DNA of 64,000 nucleotides, from NCBI RefSeq assembly GCF_002902365.1, contig NZ_PPQC01000024.1, positions 1-64,000 of the forward strand, in the 5' to 3' direction. The notes below the pieces were generated by a model, which saw only the letters and a list, made by a program, of their open reading frames with translations, did not search any database and had not been told where the DNA came from. Of this stretch, positions 39,200-48,872 are shown in pieces (the stretch's first letter is position 1; the number at the start of each line of letters is the position of its first letter). The position numbers and the translations under genes were made by a program. Source of the stretch: Staphylococcus cohnii subsp. cohnii (GTDB lineage Bacteria; Bacillota; Bacilli; Staphylococcales; Staphylococcaceae).

Positions 39200-40313
39200 T
39201 ACCCATACCTCCCCCAATACCCATGGTTGCGATTGTTCTATATTTATGTTCCATATAAAATAACCTTGTAACAAGTGCAGCACCGCTTGCACCATAAGGA
39301 TGTCCAGTAGCTATAGCGCCACCGTAAATATTTAATTTCTCTGCTGGTATGTTTAAAGCTTGTTGACTTGCTAAAACTTGAGATGCAAATGCTTCATTTA
39401 ATTCTACAGCATCGACATCATTTAAAGACAATTGTTGTTTTGTTAATAATTTTTCAATAGCAGGCACAGGACCAATACCGAGGATATTAGGATCAACACC
39501 TATGGTTACTTGATCAATGAATGATAATCCACTTTGTATACCATATGCTTGCGCAACTGATTTTTCCATGACAAGTAGTAATACAGCACCATCATTTTTC
39601 ATACAACAATTGCCAGCAGTGATGCTTCCGTTTGGTAATAATGGCTTTAATCGTCCTAACGTCTGTTGCGTTAATTTAGCTTTAATACTTTCATCTTGTT
39701 GAAATATTTCACCCTTAATTGTCAGTGGCGTTATTTCTTGGGTAATATTATGATGTTGATAAGCATCAAGCGTTTTTTGATGGCTATGCCATGCGAATTC
39801 ATCTTGTTCAATTCTTGAGATACCATATCTTTCAGCAACATTTTCAGCTGCTTGTATCATAGATGGATCTTGGTCACTGGGTGCAAACGAGGCTCTTTCA
39901 TAAAATTCTGGTAAATATGTGTCATATACAGATTGCGGTCGTTTAATTTTCCACGGTGCTCTACTTGTACTTTCCACACCACCTGCGATATATATTGATC
40001 CAGCACCTGCTTGTATCATGCGACAAGCTTGATTTACAGCTTCTAACCCTGAACCGCATTGACGATCAATCGTCACACCTGGCACTTGTTGATTTAATCT
40101 AGCTTCTAAAAGTGCTTTTCGTGCAATGTTACCACCATTTCCGACAACATTACCTAAAATTACATCATCTATATTACTAACTATTGCTGCAAAGTTAGTT
40201 TTCAAATAATTGAATAATGGCTGTAATAATAATTCAGGTTCTAAATGACGTAATTTCCCTCCATATTTACCAAATGCAGTCCGTTTTGCTGCTACTATAA
40301 CCGCTTCATTCAT
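39171..40313 (-). CDS. vraB: Acetyl-CoA acetyltransferase-like thiolase VraB
   Basis: A 380-residue thiolase. The acyl-carrying Cys is in DRQCGSGLEAV and the catalytic His in GGAIATGHPYGASGA. The usual second Cys (CIGGGMG) is Gly here (MGIGGGMG). It would cleave or make 3-ketoacyl-CoA. It follows vraA with no spacing and overlaps vraC, so vraA-vraB-vraC and the small hot-dog gene form one transcript that looks like a short beta-oxidation set. Confidence 0.85.
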   Translation of the reverse strand: MNEAVIVAAKRTAFGKYGGKLRHLEPELLLQPLFNYLKTNFAAIVSNIDDVILGNVVGNGGNIARKALLEARLNQQVPGVTIDRQCGSGLEAVNQACRMIQAGAGSIYIAGGVESTSRAPWKIKRPQSVYDTYLPEFYERASFAPSDQDPSMIQAAENVAERYGISRIEQDEFAWHSHQKTLDAYQHHNITQEITPLTIKGEIFQQDESIKAKLTQQTLGRLKPLLPNGSITAGNCCMKNDGAVLLLVMEKSVAQAYGIQSGLSFIDQVTIGVDPNILGIGPVPAIEKLLTKQQLSLNDVDAVELNEAFASQVLASQQALNIPAEKLNIYGGAIATGHPYGASGAALVTRLFYMEHKYRTIATMGIGGGMGNATLFERWS

Positions 40314-41678
40314 TTATAATTCTCCTTTTAAATAGCATTGTTTCATACGTTCTCGCGCAATTTTTCCACTCGAGGTATAGATCATACGTTTTACTTTAAC
40401 TAATTTCGATGGTATTTGATAACGCGCTACATGATGTTTCATTATCGTTCTAAAATAGCTATAACTAACTGTACGATCACTTGTATAAAGTAAAATAGCA
40501 ATTTCTCCAAATCTAGAATGTTTTTCACTGATAACGACTAATTCATCGAATAAATCAATACAATTGGCATTCTGTTCAATTTCGAACGGATAAACATTAC
40601 GTCCACCAATAATCATGCGGTCATGTTTTCTACCATGTAAAAATAAATGTCCCTGCGTATCACATGAAGCAAAATCCCCTGTTTCAATCCACCTATCCTT
40701 ACAGACATCTTCATCGACATAACCATCAAATGACATATCACTTCGTATCTTTAATAAACCTATCTCTGATTCGTCTGACTGTTCAATATTTACGTGCACG
40801 TTGTGAAACAATTTACCAACAGATTCTGGTGGCGCACTATTATTGAAGTTATAACTAATAAAGCTAGCCTCTGATGTCCCAAAGAATTCAATTAAATCAC
40901 TTTCGGGAAAACACTGTTGAATACGTTGACGAACGTGTAAGGCAAGTTTATCTCCAGTACTTAAAATATAATGCTTTCCTTTTATTAAAATTTGAGTCGA
41001 AACACAAGCTTGTATCATTGTTGGTACCATAAAGCTCGCTGTGTTCACTTTATGTTGTTGGAGTGTTTGCATTAAACGCTTTGCTTCAAAATATTGCTGT
41101 CCTATAAACGTTCTACCTGTATACAAAGCATAAATGCATGCATATAATGACAAAGAATGTGACATCGGACCTGGAGCAACGATTGTATTTATCATTCTGT
41201 CAAATAATTCATCATTTTTTGAAAAAGACTTTATCCAAGATAATGTTCCTCTATAATATGCTTTAGGTAACCCCGTTGTTCCAGATGTAAAAGCGATATG
41301 CAGCAAATCCTCATCGTTCTTAAATTTATCCTTTTTGGCCACATTATGTATACTTAAATCATCTTCTTCTATAAGATATTGAACACCATATTTTTCGATT
41401 AAATTAAAGGTTTGCGTACTCGACCATCTATCATCGAAAATACACGGTACACATTCATTTTTTAACAATGCTAAATATAAAATCATTGTTTTTTGTGGAT
41501 GTCGTGTTACCACTCCTACAAAACTATGTTTAGGTATATTAGAAAACAAGCCGCTTTTAATGTTCAATTCTTTAATTAATTCACTATAGGTTAAATCTTG
41601 TTTATCAAAGCTCAAAGCAACTTGATGCGGTTGTTGTTTTGCGTGATTTTCTATTTCTTCTAAAATTTTCAAATCCAT
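40314..41678 (-). CDS. vraA: Acyl-CoA synthetase VraA
   Basis: A 454-residue AMP-forming ligase. The P-loop-like motif is IAFTSGTTGLPKAY, then FFGTSEASFIS, the adenylate-binding ETGDFASCD, and HGRKHDRMIIGG before a C-terminal domain ending SSGKIARERM with the catalytic Lys. It activates a fatty or other carboxylic acid with CoA. It is shorter than typical long-chain ligases. The 590 bases to its right hold no gene, only AT-rich sequence and the hxl terminator. Confidence 0.85.
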   Translation of the reverse strand: MDLKILEEIENHAKQQPHQVALSFDKQDLTYSELIKELNIKSGLFSNIPKHSFVGVVTRHPQKTMILYLALLKNECVPCIFDDRWSSTQTFNLIEKYGVQYLIEEDDLSIHNVAKKDKFKNDEDLLHIAFTSGTTGLPKAYYRGTLSWIKSFSKNDELFDRMINTIVAPGPMSHSLSLYACIYALYTGRTFIGQQYFEAKRLMQTLQQHKVNTASFMVPTMIQACVSTQILIKGKHYILSTGDKLALHVRQRIQQCFPESDLIEFFGTSEASFISYNFNNSAPPESVGKLFHNVHVNIEQSDESEIGLLKIRSDMSFDGYVDEDVCKDRWIETGDFASCDTQGHLFLHGRKHDRMIIGGRNVYPFEIEQNANCIDLFDELVVISEKHSRFGEIAILLYTSDRTVSYSYFRTIMKHHVARYQIPSKLVKVKRMIYTSSGKIARERMKQCYLKGEL

Positions 41679-42173
41679 CCCCCTTTGTTAACTTTTATAC
41701 AAAATATATTAACATTTAAAGTAGAGAATAATATAATGAAAACATTTGGTTTCTAATGCCATAAATATCCCATATTTTTAATTTAAATTGAGTGATTTTG
41801 AATTATAATTCCTAAAAAAACAAATAAATGAGCAATTCGTGGTGAACTCTCCCATTTTTAAAATTATTTAATACATTTTTTATTAAACAAACGTGTATAC
41901 TGCATATTTCTATTTTGATTAATAACATCGTTAGCATTAACACTGATATACTTTAAATTTCATCACTATTACTACAAAAATTTAGTATAATTTCACTTTC
42001 TATACGAATCCAACAGTATTTATTTCACCTAAACCACTACTTCACTACATTAAAACTTATCATCTATTCGACAAACAAATATAACTTTCTTACATAAGTG
42101 AGCAACAACTACTCGAATTAAGTAAATCCTACTCCCTGATAAATATGCACGGCTAAAATCGTAAAATTTTAAT

Positions 42174-42213
42174 TAAAAAAAGAGCTAATCATTTAAGATT
42201 AGCTCTCTTTTTA
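42174..42213 (-). terminator. Terminator of hxlAB
   Basis: AGAGCTAATC and GATTAGCTCT form a perfect stem flanked by A and T runs; usable in both directions. Confidence 0.9.
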
Positions 42214-42268
42214 TGAGAATGAGATGCAATTTAACATACTCAACGACAATACATTTTATTGTAATACA

Positions 42269-42817
42269 TTACTCTAAATTAGCATGATTACTTTGCATCG
42301 TTTCTTCATCGACTTTAAGTTCGTTCATTAAATCTAGTACTAGACTATCTAAAAAGACTTGTGCTGCTTGTTCAAACAAACTGCCTAAAGGTTGTGCAGA
42401 TCCTTCTGCATCATATTTTGTACCTGCAGGAAGTTCTATAACGGTATTAGCCAATGCACCAATTGCCGAATTCGGATTCGTAGATAATAACACGACTTCT
42501 GCATCGACAGATTTTGCTTTTTCAACTAATAATCTCAAATGTTCCGTTGAACCTGAACCCGAAATGACAATAAATAAATCATTTTCAGTAATTGAAGGTG
42601 TAGTCGATTCACCAACAACATAAGCAAATTTTCCAAGTTGATTTAAACGCATAGCAAAACTATTTGCTACAAATCCAGAACGTCCTTTACCTGCTACAAA
42701 AACATGATTTGCTTTAGTCACTTGTGCTAAAAAAGCTTGTGTTTCACTATCTTTAACATGAGATAACGTATGATCTAACTCGTCTAAAATCAAACGATAA
42801 TTTGTAATTTCGCTCAT
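42269..42817 (-). CDS. hxlB: 6-phospho-3-hexuloisomerase
   Basis: A 182-residue SIS-domain isomerase converting 3-hexulose-6-phosphate to fructose-6-phosphate in the ribulose-monophosphate route of formaldehyde fixation. HVFVAGKGRSGFVANSFAMR and VISGSGSTEHLR bind the sugar phosphate. The start MSEITNYRL at 42817 follows AAGGTAG and is 1 base after the hxlA stop. Confidence 0.92.
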   Translation of the reverse strand: MSEITNYRLILDELDHTLSHVKDSETQAFLAQVTKANHVFVAGKGRSGFVANSFAMRLNQLGKFAYVVGESTTPSITENDLFIVISGSGSTEHLRLLVEKAKSVDAEVVLLSTNPNSAIGALANTVIELPAGTKYDAEGSAQPLGSLFEQAAQVFLDSLVLDLMNELKVDEETMQSNHANLE

Positions 42818-42818
42818 C

Positions 42819-43451
42819 TTATCTACCTTCAATCGCATCTCTACATTGTTTTGCTGCTTCAACTGGATCATCCGCGTTAGCAATACCGCCACCAACTACA
42901 ACTAAATCTGGATCCTCAGCTACGACTTCTTTAATTGTATCTGGTTTAATACCACCAATTACAGCAACTTTAGAATTGTTAATTACGGATTTAACTTGTC
43001 TTAAACTTTCTAATGGAGATTCACCTTCTGCTTGTAAATCATAACCAGTATGAACAGCGATGTAATCTGCACCTAATTCGTCTAATTCTTTAGCACGTTT
43101 TTGTAAGTCTTGTACTGCAATCATGTCTACAAGTAATTCTTTATTATTTTTATGTGCTTCGTCTACTGCAGCTTTAATAGAAGCATCTTCTGCGACACCT
43201 AAAATTGTAACGACATCTGCACCAAATTTAACAGCTTGGCTTACTTCATAATCTGACGCATCCATAATTTTTAAATCTGCAAGTACTTTCACACCATCTA
43301 TATTATTATCTAAATGTTGTACAGCCGGTAAACCTTCATTAATTACGATAGGTGTACCAATTTCTACAATATCAACATAGTCTTTAACTTTATTTGCAAG
43401 TTCTGCCGCTTCCTCTTTATTTAATAAATCAATTGCTAGTTGTAATTCCAA
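42819..43451 (-). CDS. hxlA: 3-hexulose-6-phosphate synthase
   Basis: A 210-residue orotidine-decarboxylase-fold enzyme joining formaldehyde to ribulose-5-phosphate. Motifs include VDIVEIGTPI, KVLADLKIMDA and VVGGGIANADDP. TTG 43451 (MELQLAID, as in S. aureus) is preferred over ATG 43460, because AAGGG directly abuts the ATG but is 8 bases from the TTG. Confidence 0.92.
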   Translation of the reverse strand: MELQLAIDLLNKEEAAELANKVKDYVDIVEIGTPIVINEGLPAVQHLDNNIDGVKVLADLKIMDASDYEVSQAVKFGADVVTILGVAEDASIKAAVDEAHKNNKELLVDMIAVQDLQKRAKELDELGADYIAVHTGYDLQAEGESPLESLRQVKSVINNSKVAVIGGIKPDTIKEVVAEDPDLVVVGGGIANADDPVEAAKQCRDAIEGR

Positions 43452-43566
43452 AATGATCATCCCTTCTTGATTTAATGATAGGCATGGAAATCATGACCTA
43501 ACTTACTTTATTTAAAAACTTACACATAAACTATTTACCCTTACTATGATGATTTAAACTGAGAGA

Positions 43567-44295
43567 TTATAAGCGTGGTGCTGCAGCGTCATCAACGTAA
43601 ATTTCGACATCTGGATGTGCAAGCAATATTGTAGCTGGCACGTCTTTATTTACTTCATGCTTAGCTAATTGTTCAATTGCGGCTCTTTTTTTCTCTCCAA
43701 ATGCTAACAAAATGATTCTTTTCGCTTTTAAAATTGAAGCCAAACCCATAGATACAGCTTGTTTAGGCACTTCACTTTCACTGTCAAAATAACGACTATT
43801 TGCATTGATTGTACTAGTTGTTAAATCTACAACTTGAGTTGTGCTATTCATATCAGTACCTGGTTCATTAAAGCCGATATGACCATTTTCACCTATACCT
43901 AATATTTGTATATCCAGTGGCCCTTTTTGATTGATTAAATCTTCGTATCTTTTCGTTTCTGCCATTAAGTTATCTGCGGCTCCATTTGGAATGTGTATCA
44001 AAGATTTTGTGAAATGTGGATAACGATTAAATAGAATATCGTTCATATATCGATGATAACTTTGCTCATGTGTCGCTGATAAACCGACATATTCATCAAG
44101 GTTAAATGTTTCTATTCCAGATACATCTAGTTGATTCTTTTGTAGTAAACTAACTAGAAATTTATAAACTTCGATCATTGTCCCACCGGTAGCTAGTCCT
44201 AATTTACTATGCGGTTGTTGGCTCATTTGTTTAAACAATTCACATGCAACATAAAATGAAGCATATTCACTAGAACCTAAATTTGTTATTTTCAT
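43567..44295 (-). CDS. nagB: Glucosamine-6-phosphate deaminase
   Basis: A 242-residue isomerase/deaminase producing fructose-6-phosphate and ammonia. LGLATGGTMIEVYKFL binds phosphate, FNLDEYVGLSATHEQSYH carries the catalytic Asp, and GIGENGHIGFNEPG the active-site lid. It starts after GGGGAGGG. Its product joins that of hxlAB. Confidence 0.95.
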   Translation of the reverse strand: MKITNLGSSEYASFYVACELFKQMSQQPHSKLGLATGGTMIEVYKFLVSLLQKNQLDVSGIETFNLDEYVGLSATHEQSYHRYMNDILFNRYPHFTKSLIHIPNGAADNLMAETKRYEDLINQKGPLDIQILGIGENGHIGFNEPGTDMNSTTQVVDLTTSTINANSRYFDSESEVPKQAVSMGLASILKAKRIILLAFGEKKRAAIEQLAKHEVNKDVPATILLAHPDVEIYVDDAAAPRL

Positions 44296-44359
44296 GTTAT
44301 AGCCCTCCCCAATATATTGAATTTATGATTTGTTATAAGCAAAATTTGATGATACTTCT

Positions 44360-44365
44360 ATTATA
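44360..44365 (-). promoter_or_regulatory. Candidate -10 box of nagB
   Basis: TATAAT on the minus strand, 65 bases before nagB, with a weak CTGTAA 17 bases upstream. The remaining 44366-44640 is AT-rich and must hold the divergent promoter for yojF. Confidence 0.4.
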
Positions 44366-44653
44366 CGTTCTTTTGATCTTTTTTACAGAAAATAGCCATT
44401 TAATAAAATACAAATATTATATAAAATGACTAAAGGTATAATGAGCAGACTAATACATTTTCATCGCTGTTTTTAGTAAAATAAATAGATAATCAAATTT
44501 TATGTATAAATCTAAGTTGAAATTCACTTTTCAGGTAGAAAATGTTTCAAAGTCAGTTTACACTAAAGATTAGACTAATTATTTTTATTAACACTTGTAT
44601 AGTACAATTTATTTCATAAAAGTATAGGGTTTTGGAATCAAGGAGGCAAAAGT

Positions 44654-45013
44654 TTGGAACCAATAATAGATGAAAAAGTACAAACATTACTTTCTTCATA
44701 TGAAGATAAACCCGTGTATTTACATGTAGAGACGACGAATGGTGCATATGCTGCACATTTTGATCAACGTGTATTTAACGCGGGCACTTTTTTAAGAAAT
44801 ATTCAAGTTACTTTTGAGCATGCACAGCTTAAAGGTGGCAATAAAGATCCGTATCGCGTAGGTTTAAAACTCAAAGATGGCGGTTGGGTCTACGTTCAAG
44901 GTTTAACACACTACGAAATAAATGAACATGGTGAGTTTCTATTAGCTGGTTTTAATTATGAAGGTCAATTAGCAGCTGCTTTAGAAATAAGCACTCAACC
45001 ATTTAAAGCATAA
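44654..45013 (+). CDS. YojF family protein (DUF1806)
   Basis: A 119-residue protein matching Bacillus YojF, encoded there too just ahead of the bacillithiol deacetylase yojG/bshB2. It starts with TTG after AAGGAGG. YVQGLTHYEINEHGEFLLAGFNYEG is a conserved stretch. Function unknown; the constant pairing suggests a role linked to BshB2. Confidence 0.82.
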   Translation: MEPIIDEKVQTLLSSYEDKPVYLHVETTNGAYAAHFDQRVFNAGTFLRNIQVTFEHAQLKGGNKDPYRVGLKLKDGGWVYVQGLTHYEINEHGEFLLAGFNYEGQLAAALEISTQPFKA

Positions 45014-45025
45014 GGAGGATGAATC

Positions 45026-45691
45026 ATGACAGAGGAAAGCCATGTATTAGTTATATTTCCACATCCAGATGATGAATCATTCTCATCTGCAGGTACATTG
45101 GCGCGTTATATAGATAATGGTGTACCAGTCACATACGCTTGTTTAACATTAGGTCAAATGGGACGTAACTTAGGCAATCCACCATTTGCCACTCGTGAAT
45201 CTTTACCGGACATTCGTGAAAAAGAATTAGAAGCTGCGATGGCAGCCATTGGTATAACTGATTTGCGCAAAATGGGCTTGCGTGATAAAACTGTAGAATT
45301 TGAACCTCACGACGAAATGGATGAGATGGTGCAATCATTAATTGATGAATTAAACCCATCCGTCATCATATCGTTCTACCCTCAGTTTGCAGTACACCCA
45401 GACCATGAAGCTACAGCAGAAGCAGTCGTGAGAACTGTGGGACGCATGAAGCCATCAGAAAGACCCCGTCTACAACTTGTTGCATTTAGTAATGACGCGC
45501 CTGAAAAATTAGGTGAACCTGACATTCTAAATGAGATCAGTGATTATAAAGAGGTAAAACTTCGTGCTTTTGAAGCACACGCATCTCAAACAGGACCCTT
45601 CTTGAAACAACTTGCTACACCTGATGTTTCTGGAGAAGCGCAAAGCTTTTTAGAAGTTGAACCTTATTGGACTTATAACTTTGAATCTTAA
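45026..45691 (+). CDS. bshB2: Bacillithiol biosynthesis deacetylase BshB2
   Basis: A 221-residue LmbE/PIG-L zinc hydrolase. The metal motif reads [14 protein letters not shown], and [17 protein letters not shown] supplies the second His/Asp set. It deacetylates GlcNAc-malate to GlcN-malate for bacillithiol. It is 12 bases after yojF and 14 before folE2, forming one operon. Confidence 0.92.
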   Translation: MTEESHVLVIFPHPDDESFSSAGTLARYIDNGVPVTYACLTLGQMGRNLGNPPFATRESLPDIREKELEAAMAAIGITDLRKMGLRDKTVEFEPHDEMDEMVQSLIDELNPSVIISFYPQFAVHPDHEATAEAVVRTVGRMKPSERPRLQLVAFSNDAPEKLGEPDILNEISDYKEVKLRAFEAHASQTGPFLKQLATPDVSGEAQSFLEVEPYWTYNFES

Positions 45692-45705
45692 GTGGAGGCA
45701 ATATC

Positions 45706-46584
45706 ATGACAGAATTTGATTTATCAACTCGAGAAGGTCGATGGAAGCATTTTGGTTCAGTTGATCCAATCGAAGGTACAAAACCAACCGTTAAAGAAGA
45801 AATGACAGATTTGCAAAGCACGAATAAAAACTACTTATTTGAAATTGAAGAAGTAGGCATTAAAAATCTTGTGTACCCCGTATTAGTAGATCGTTTCCAA
45901 ACAGCTGGAAACTTCAGTTTTTCAACTAGCCTTAATCAAGATGAAAAAGGTATAAATATGAGCCGCATCCTAGAAAGTGTTGAAAAACACTACGATAATG
46001 GCATTGAATTAGATTTTGATTCTTTATATCGTCTTTTGCGTAGCTTACAAGAGCGCATGGAACAAAATGCTGCTGGTGTTGATGTTTCAGCTAAATGGTT
46101 CTTTGACCGTCACAGTCCGATCACGAATATCAAAGCAGTAGGTCATGCTGATGTGACATACGGTATGGCGATAGACAAAGACAGTATTACACGCAAAGAA
46201 ATTACTCTTCAAGCTGCAGTTACAACATTGTGCCCTTGTTCAAAGGAAATCAGTGAGTATTCAGCCCATAACCAGCGCGGTATCATTACAGTTAAAGCTA
46301 TTTTGAACAACGAAGCTATTTTAACAGATGATTACAAAGAAAAAATCTTAGATGCAATGGAAGCCAATGCAAGTTCTATACTTTATCCTATATTAAAACG
46401 ACCAGATGAAAAAAGTGTCACTGAACGTGCTTATGAAAATCCAAGGTTTGTTGAAGATTTAATTCGCCTTATCGCAGCAGATTTAGTCGATTTTGATTGG
46501 ATTGAAGGCTTTGACATTGAATGCAGAAACGAAGAATCTATTCACCAACATGATGCTTTTGCAAAAATAAAATATAGAAAATAG
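45706..46584 (+). CDS. folE2: GTP cyclohydrolase FolE2
   Basis: A 292-residue type IB cyclohydrolase giving dihydroneopterin triphosphate for folate. The metal-binding Cys lies in [20 protein letters not shown] and the catalytic His region follows. This metal-flexible form helps under zinc limitation in other bacteria. It is the third gene of the yojF-bshB2-folE2 operon. Confidence 0.95.
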   Translation: MTEFDLSTREGRWKHFGSVDPIEGTKPTVKEEMTDLQSTNKNYLFEIEEVGIKNLVYPVLVDRFQTAGNFSFSTSLNQDEKGINMSRILESVEKHYDNGIELDFDSLYRLLRSLQERMEQNAAGVDVSAKWFFDRHSPITNIKAVGHADVTYGMAIDKDSITRKEITLQAAVTTLCPCSKEISEYSAHNQRGIITVKAILNNEAILTDDYKEKILDAMEANASSILYPILKRPDEKSVTERAYENPRFVEDLIRLIAADLVDFDWIEGFDIECRNEESIHQHDAFAKIKYRK

Positions 46585-46620
46585 CACTCATAGCTACAAA
46601 CCAATATAGCTAGTCATCAA

Positions 46621-46678
46621 AAAATTAGGCTACTGAATTTCTAAATGATATAGAAGTTTAGTAGCCTATTATTTTTGT
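46621..46678 (+). terminator. Terminator of the folE2 operon
   Basis: TTAGGCTACTGAATTTCTA pairs with TAGAAGTTTAGTAGCCTA, followed by TTATTTTT. The remaining 46679-46967 is AT-rich without a gene. Confidence 0.8.
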
Positions 46679-46967
46679 TTCTAACTTTGTTTTATTTTCA
46701 AAAAATTTTCCCAACAATTAAACTTTCTATAGTTACTAAATAATGTTATTTTTCTCCAAATTCATTACTTAAATTTGTAATAGTAAAATTTTAATGGTTC
46801 ATTTAAAAATACCACCACTAAATATCCCCATCTGCAACTAATTATAAAATAATGTATATTAACTGTTAAATTTTATTAATGTTCTATATACAATTTTCAT
46901 ATTAAAATAATGACAGTAGTAGTTTATAATTAATTTTTATTTTGATGTAAGTGGTGAAATCAATAAA

Positions 46968-47783
46968 ATGGATTATACTTTAAAAACATATCATGCGAAG
47001 CATGTCCCTATAAGTCAATTAAGCAGACCACATTTTCTGCATATTTTTTTAATAACAGAAGGAGAATTTATGGCTTTGAAAAACACTACTTTTCATCATT
47101 TTAAAGTAGGTGACGTATTTCATATCCATGACTATGAATCCATTAAGCAAATCTCTTTTAACGGTAGTTTAATTTGTCTTTCACTAAATAATTTTTACTA
47201 TTATCAATACTTTCAGCAACTAAATTTTGATGCTATTGAACATATATCGATTAAAAAAGAGAGACGCGTCCAATTTTTAGATATAATTGATGCGATTCAA
47301 CATCAATCTATAAGTAACTTAAACGAAGCCATTAAACATTTGATTAAAAACATTCAATATTCTGAGTACCATAACTCGCAAAGTTCTGAAATACAATGTA
47401 GTTATAAAACATCTTTAATTAAAGATGTGGTTCAATATGTAAATACACATTTAACTACTAAAATAACTTGCAAACAAATCTCTAATTACTTTTTTGTAAA
47501 CAATAGCTTTCTATCAAGAGAATTTTCAACATCGATGAACTGTAAATTATCTCAATATATTACGTCATCTAAAATTCATGCTTCCGTATGCAATTTGCTT
47601 AACGGTGATCATTTAAATATCGTACAACAACGTTACGGTTTTCGTACTCAAAATGAATATTGCTATCTTTTCAACAATGTTATTGGTTGCCATCCTTCCA
47701 ATATTCAACCCCATTCAAAAAAACGGTCAGAAATTCAACATTTAAAATTCGATTTTTATCAACAATTTCAATCTAACGCATAA
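46968..47783 (+). CDS. AraC-family transcriptional regulator
   Basis: A 271-residue protein. Residues 1-100 look like a cupin-type sensing domain (FHHFKVGDVFHIHDYESI). The C-terminal 100 residues form the two-helix AraC DNA-binding domain: VVQYVNTHLTTKITCKQIS, then FLSREFSTSMNCKLSQYI, and the degenerate second motif QRYGFRTQNEYCYLFNNVIG. It is followed 29 bases later by a SarA-family gene, an arrangement recalling rbf-sarX, though I cannot show orthology. Confidence 0.8.
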   Translation: MDYTLKTYHAKHVPISQLSRPHFLHIFLITEGEFMALKNTTFHHFKVGDVFHIHDYESIKQISFNGSLICLSLNNFYYYQYFQQLNFDAIEHISIKKERRVQFLDIIDAIQHQSISNLNEAIKHLIKNIQYSEYHNSQSSEIQCSYKTSLIKDVVQYVNTHLTTKITCKQISNYFFVNNSFLSREFSTSMNCKLSQYITSSKIHASVCNLLNGDHLNIVQQRYGFRTQNEYCYLFNNVIGCHPSNIQPHSKKRSEIQHLKFDFYQQFQSNA

Positions 47784-47812
47784 AAGTAAAATATTAAAAG
47801 TGTGGTGACAAC

Positions 47813-48151
47813 ATGAATACTATTATTTATGAAGAAAAAAGAGGGTTGATTAATAAAGTGGTGAAACAAAATTTGAATCTTACTATTTCCGAAGTAATCA
47901 TTTTGGATAAATTACTCTATCTCAATAAAAATAAAATAAATGCTATTGAATTGAAAAAGTTATTGCAAGTCCAAAATTCACCTGTTTCTTCACAAATCAA
48001 TCATTTTATCGAACTTAATCTTTTAAAAAAGTCTCGAGATCAATCTGATGAAAGATGTATTTATTTGCATGATATCAAGTTAGCAGAAATTAAACAGCTG
48101 ATTGAACAATATCATTTAATTGTTGATTCAATACTTCACAGTAGTGCTTAA
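47813..48151 (+). CDS. SarA/MarR-family regulator
   Basis: A 112-residue single winged-helix protein. LTISEVIILDKLLYL matches helix 2 of Sar proteins, LQVQNSPVSSQINHFIELNLL the recognition helix, and SDERCIYLH the DER wing of the SarA family. It is a paralogue of sarA at the left end of the window. It starts after GTGGTG and lies directly behind an AraC gene, probably in the same transcript. Confidence 0.8.
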   Translation: MNTIIYEEKRGLINKVVKQNLNLTISEVIILDKLLYLNKNKINAIELKKLLQVQNSPVSSQINHFIELNLLKKSRDQSDERCIYLHDIKLAEIKQLIEQYHLIVDSILHSSA

Positions 48152-48170
48152 TTCATTACCAACAACATAA

Positions 48171-48214
48171 GAGCGCATATAAAATCAAATTAACGTTTGA
48201 TTTTATATGCGCTC
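48171..48214. other. Long perfect hairpin between convergent genes
   Basis: GAGCGCATATAAAATCAAA pairs perfectly with its complement across a 6-base loop (19 bp). No T-run follows on either strand, so it is not a textbook terminator. Confidence 0.75.
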
Positions 48215-48287
48215 CAAAAGCCTTTAGATTAAGTACGTCGTATGATACAACTTTTATAATAATCTTTTAATCAAAAATAACTTCATA

Positions 48288-48854
48288 TTATTTCAAATGT
48301 TCATACGGACTATTTTTTACAAACGAAATAATTTGATCTACAAATAATCTCGAACGTAATTGAAACTCCTCATTATCCAAATAATAAGTACCATCATCTA
48401 ATTTATTATAATCTGTATCATGTGTCGCAATCTGCGTTGGTACTGCGATTCCAAGTAATGAACGTACAATCAAACGTAAATGAGACAATGGCTCAGAGCT
48501 TACAATACCACCACTGTTGCCGATTAATCCCACTGGTTTCATTTTAAAATCATCCATCGTTAAATGATCTAATGCATTTTTTAAAATACCGGAATATGAA
48601 CCATGGTAGTTTGGTGTTCCTAATACAAAGAAATCTGCATTTCGCGCTTTAGTTTGTAATAATGTTAAATTATTTTTATATACTTCACTTGGCGAAGATA
48701 CGCCAGAAACATCCAATTGATGAATTGGATGTTCTGCTAAATCAAAAATTTCCACCTCAAAATATTGGTCTTCAAAATGACCTTTTAAATAATGGGCTAA
48801 GGCATTCGTATGCGAGCCCATTTTAGCACTCCCTATTATGATTAATCCTTTCAT
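48288..48854 (-). CDS. azo1: FMN-dependent NADPH azoreductase
   Basis: A 188-residue flavodoxin-like enzyme, identical in length to S. aureus Azo1. [19 protein letters not shown] binds the flavin phosphate, [20 protein letters not shown] and [20 protein letters not shown] are almost as in S. aureus. It reduces azo and nitro compounds and quinones. Confidence 0.9.
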   Translation of the reverse strand: MKGLIIIGSAKMGSHTNALAHYLKGHFEDQYFEVEIFDLAEHPIHQLDVSGVSSPSEVYKNNLTLLQTKARNADFFVLGTPNYHGSYSGILKNALDHLTMDDFKMKPVGLIGNSGGIVSSEPLSHLRLIVRSLLGIAVPTQIATHDTDYNKLDDGTYYLDNEEFQLRSRLFVDQIISFVKNSPYEHLK

Positions 48855-48872
48855 CTATACTTTCACCTCATG

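Noticed and set aside
39200-39295. Longer start for vraC
   Set aside because: It would overlap the vraB C-terminus by 125 bases and has no ribosome site; ATG 39199 has GGGGGAGG.
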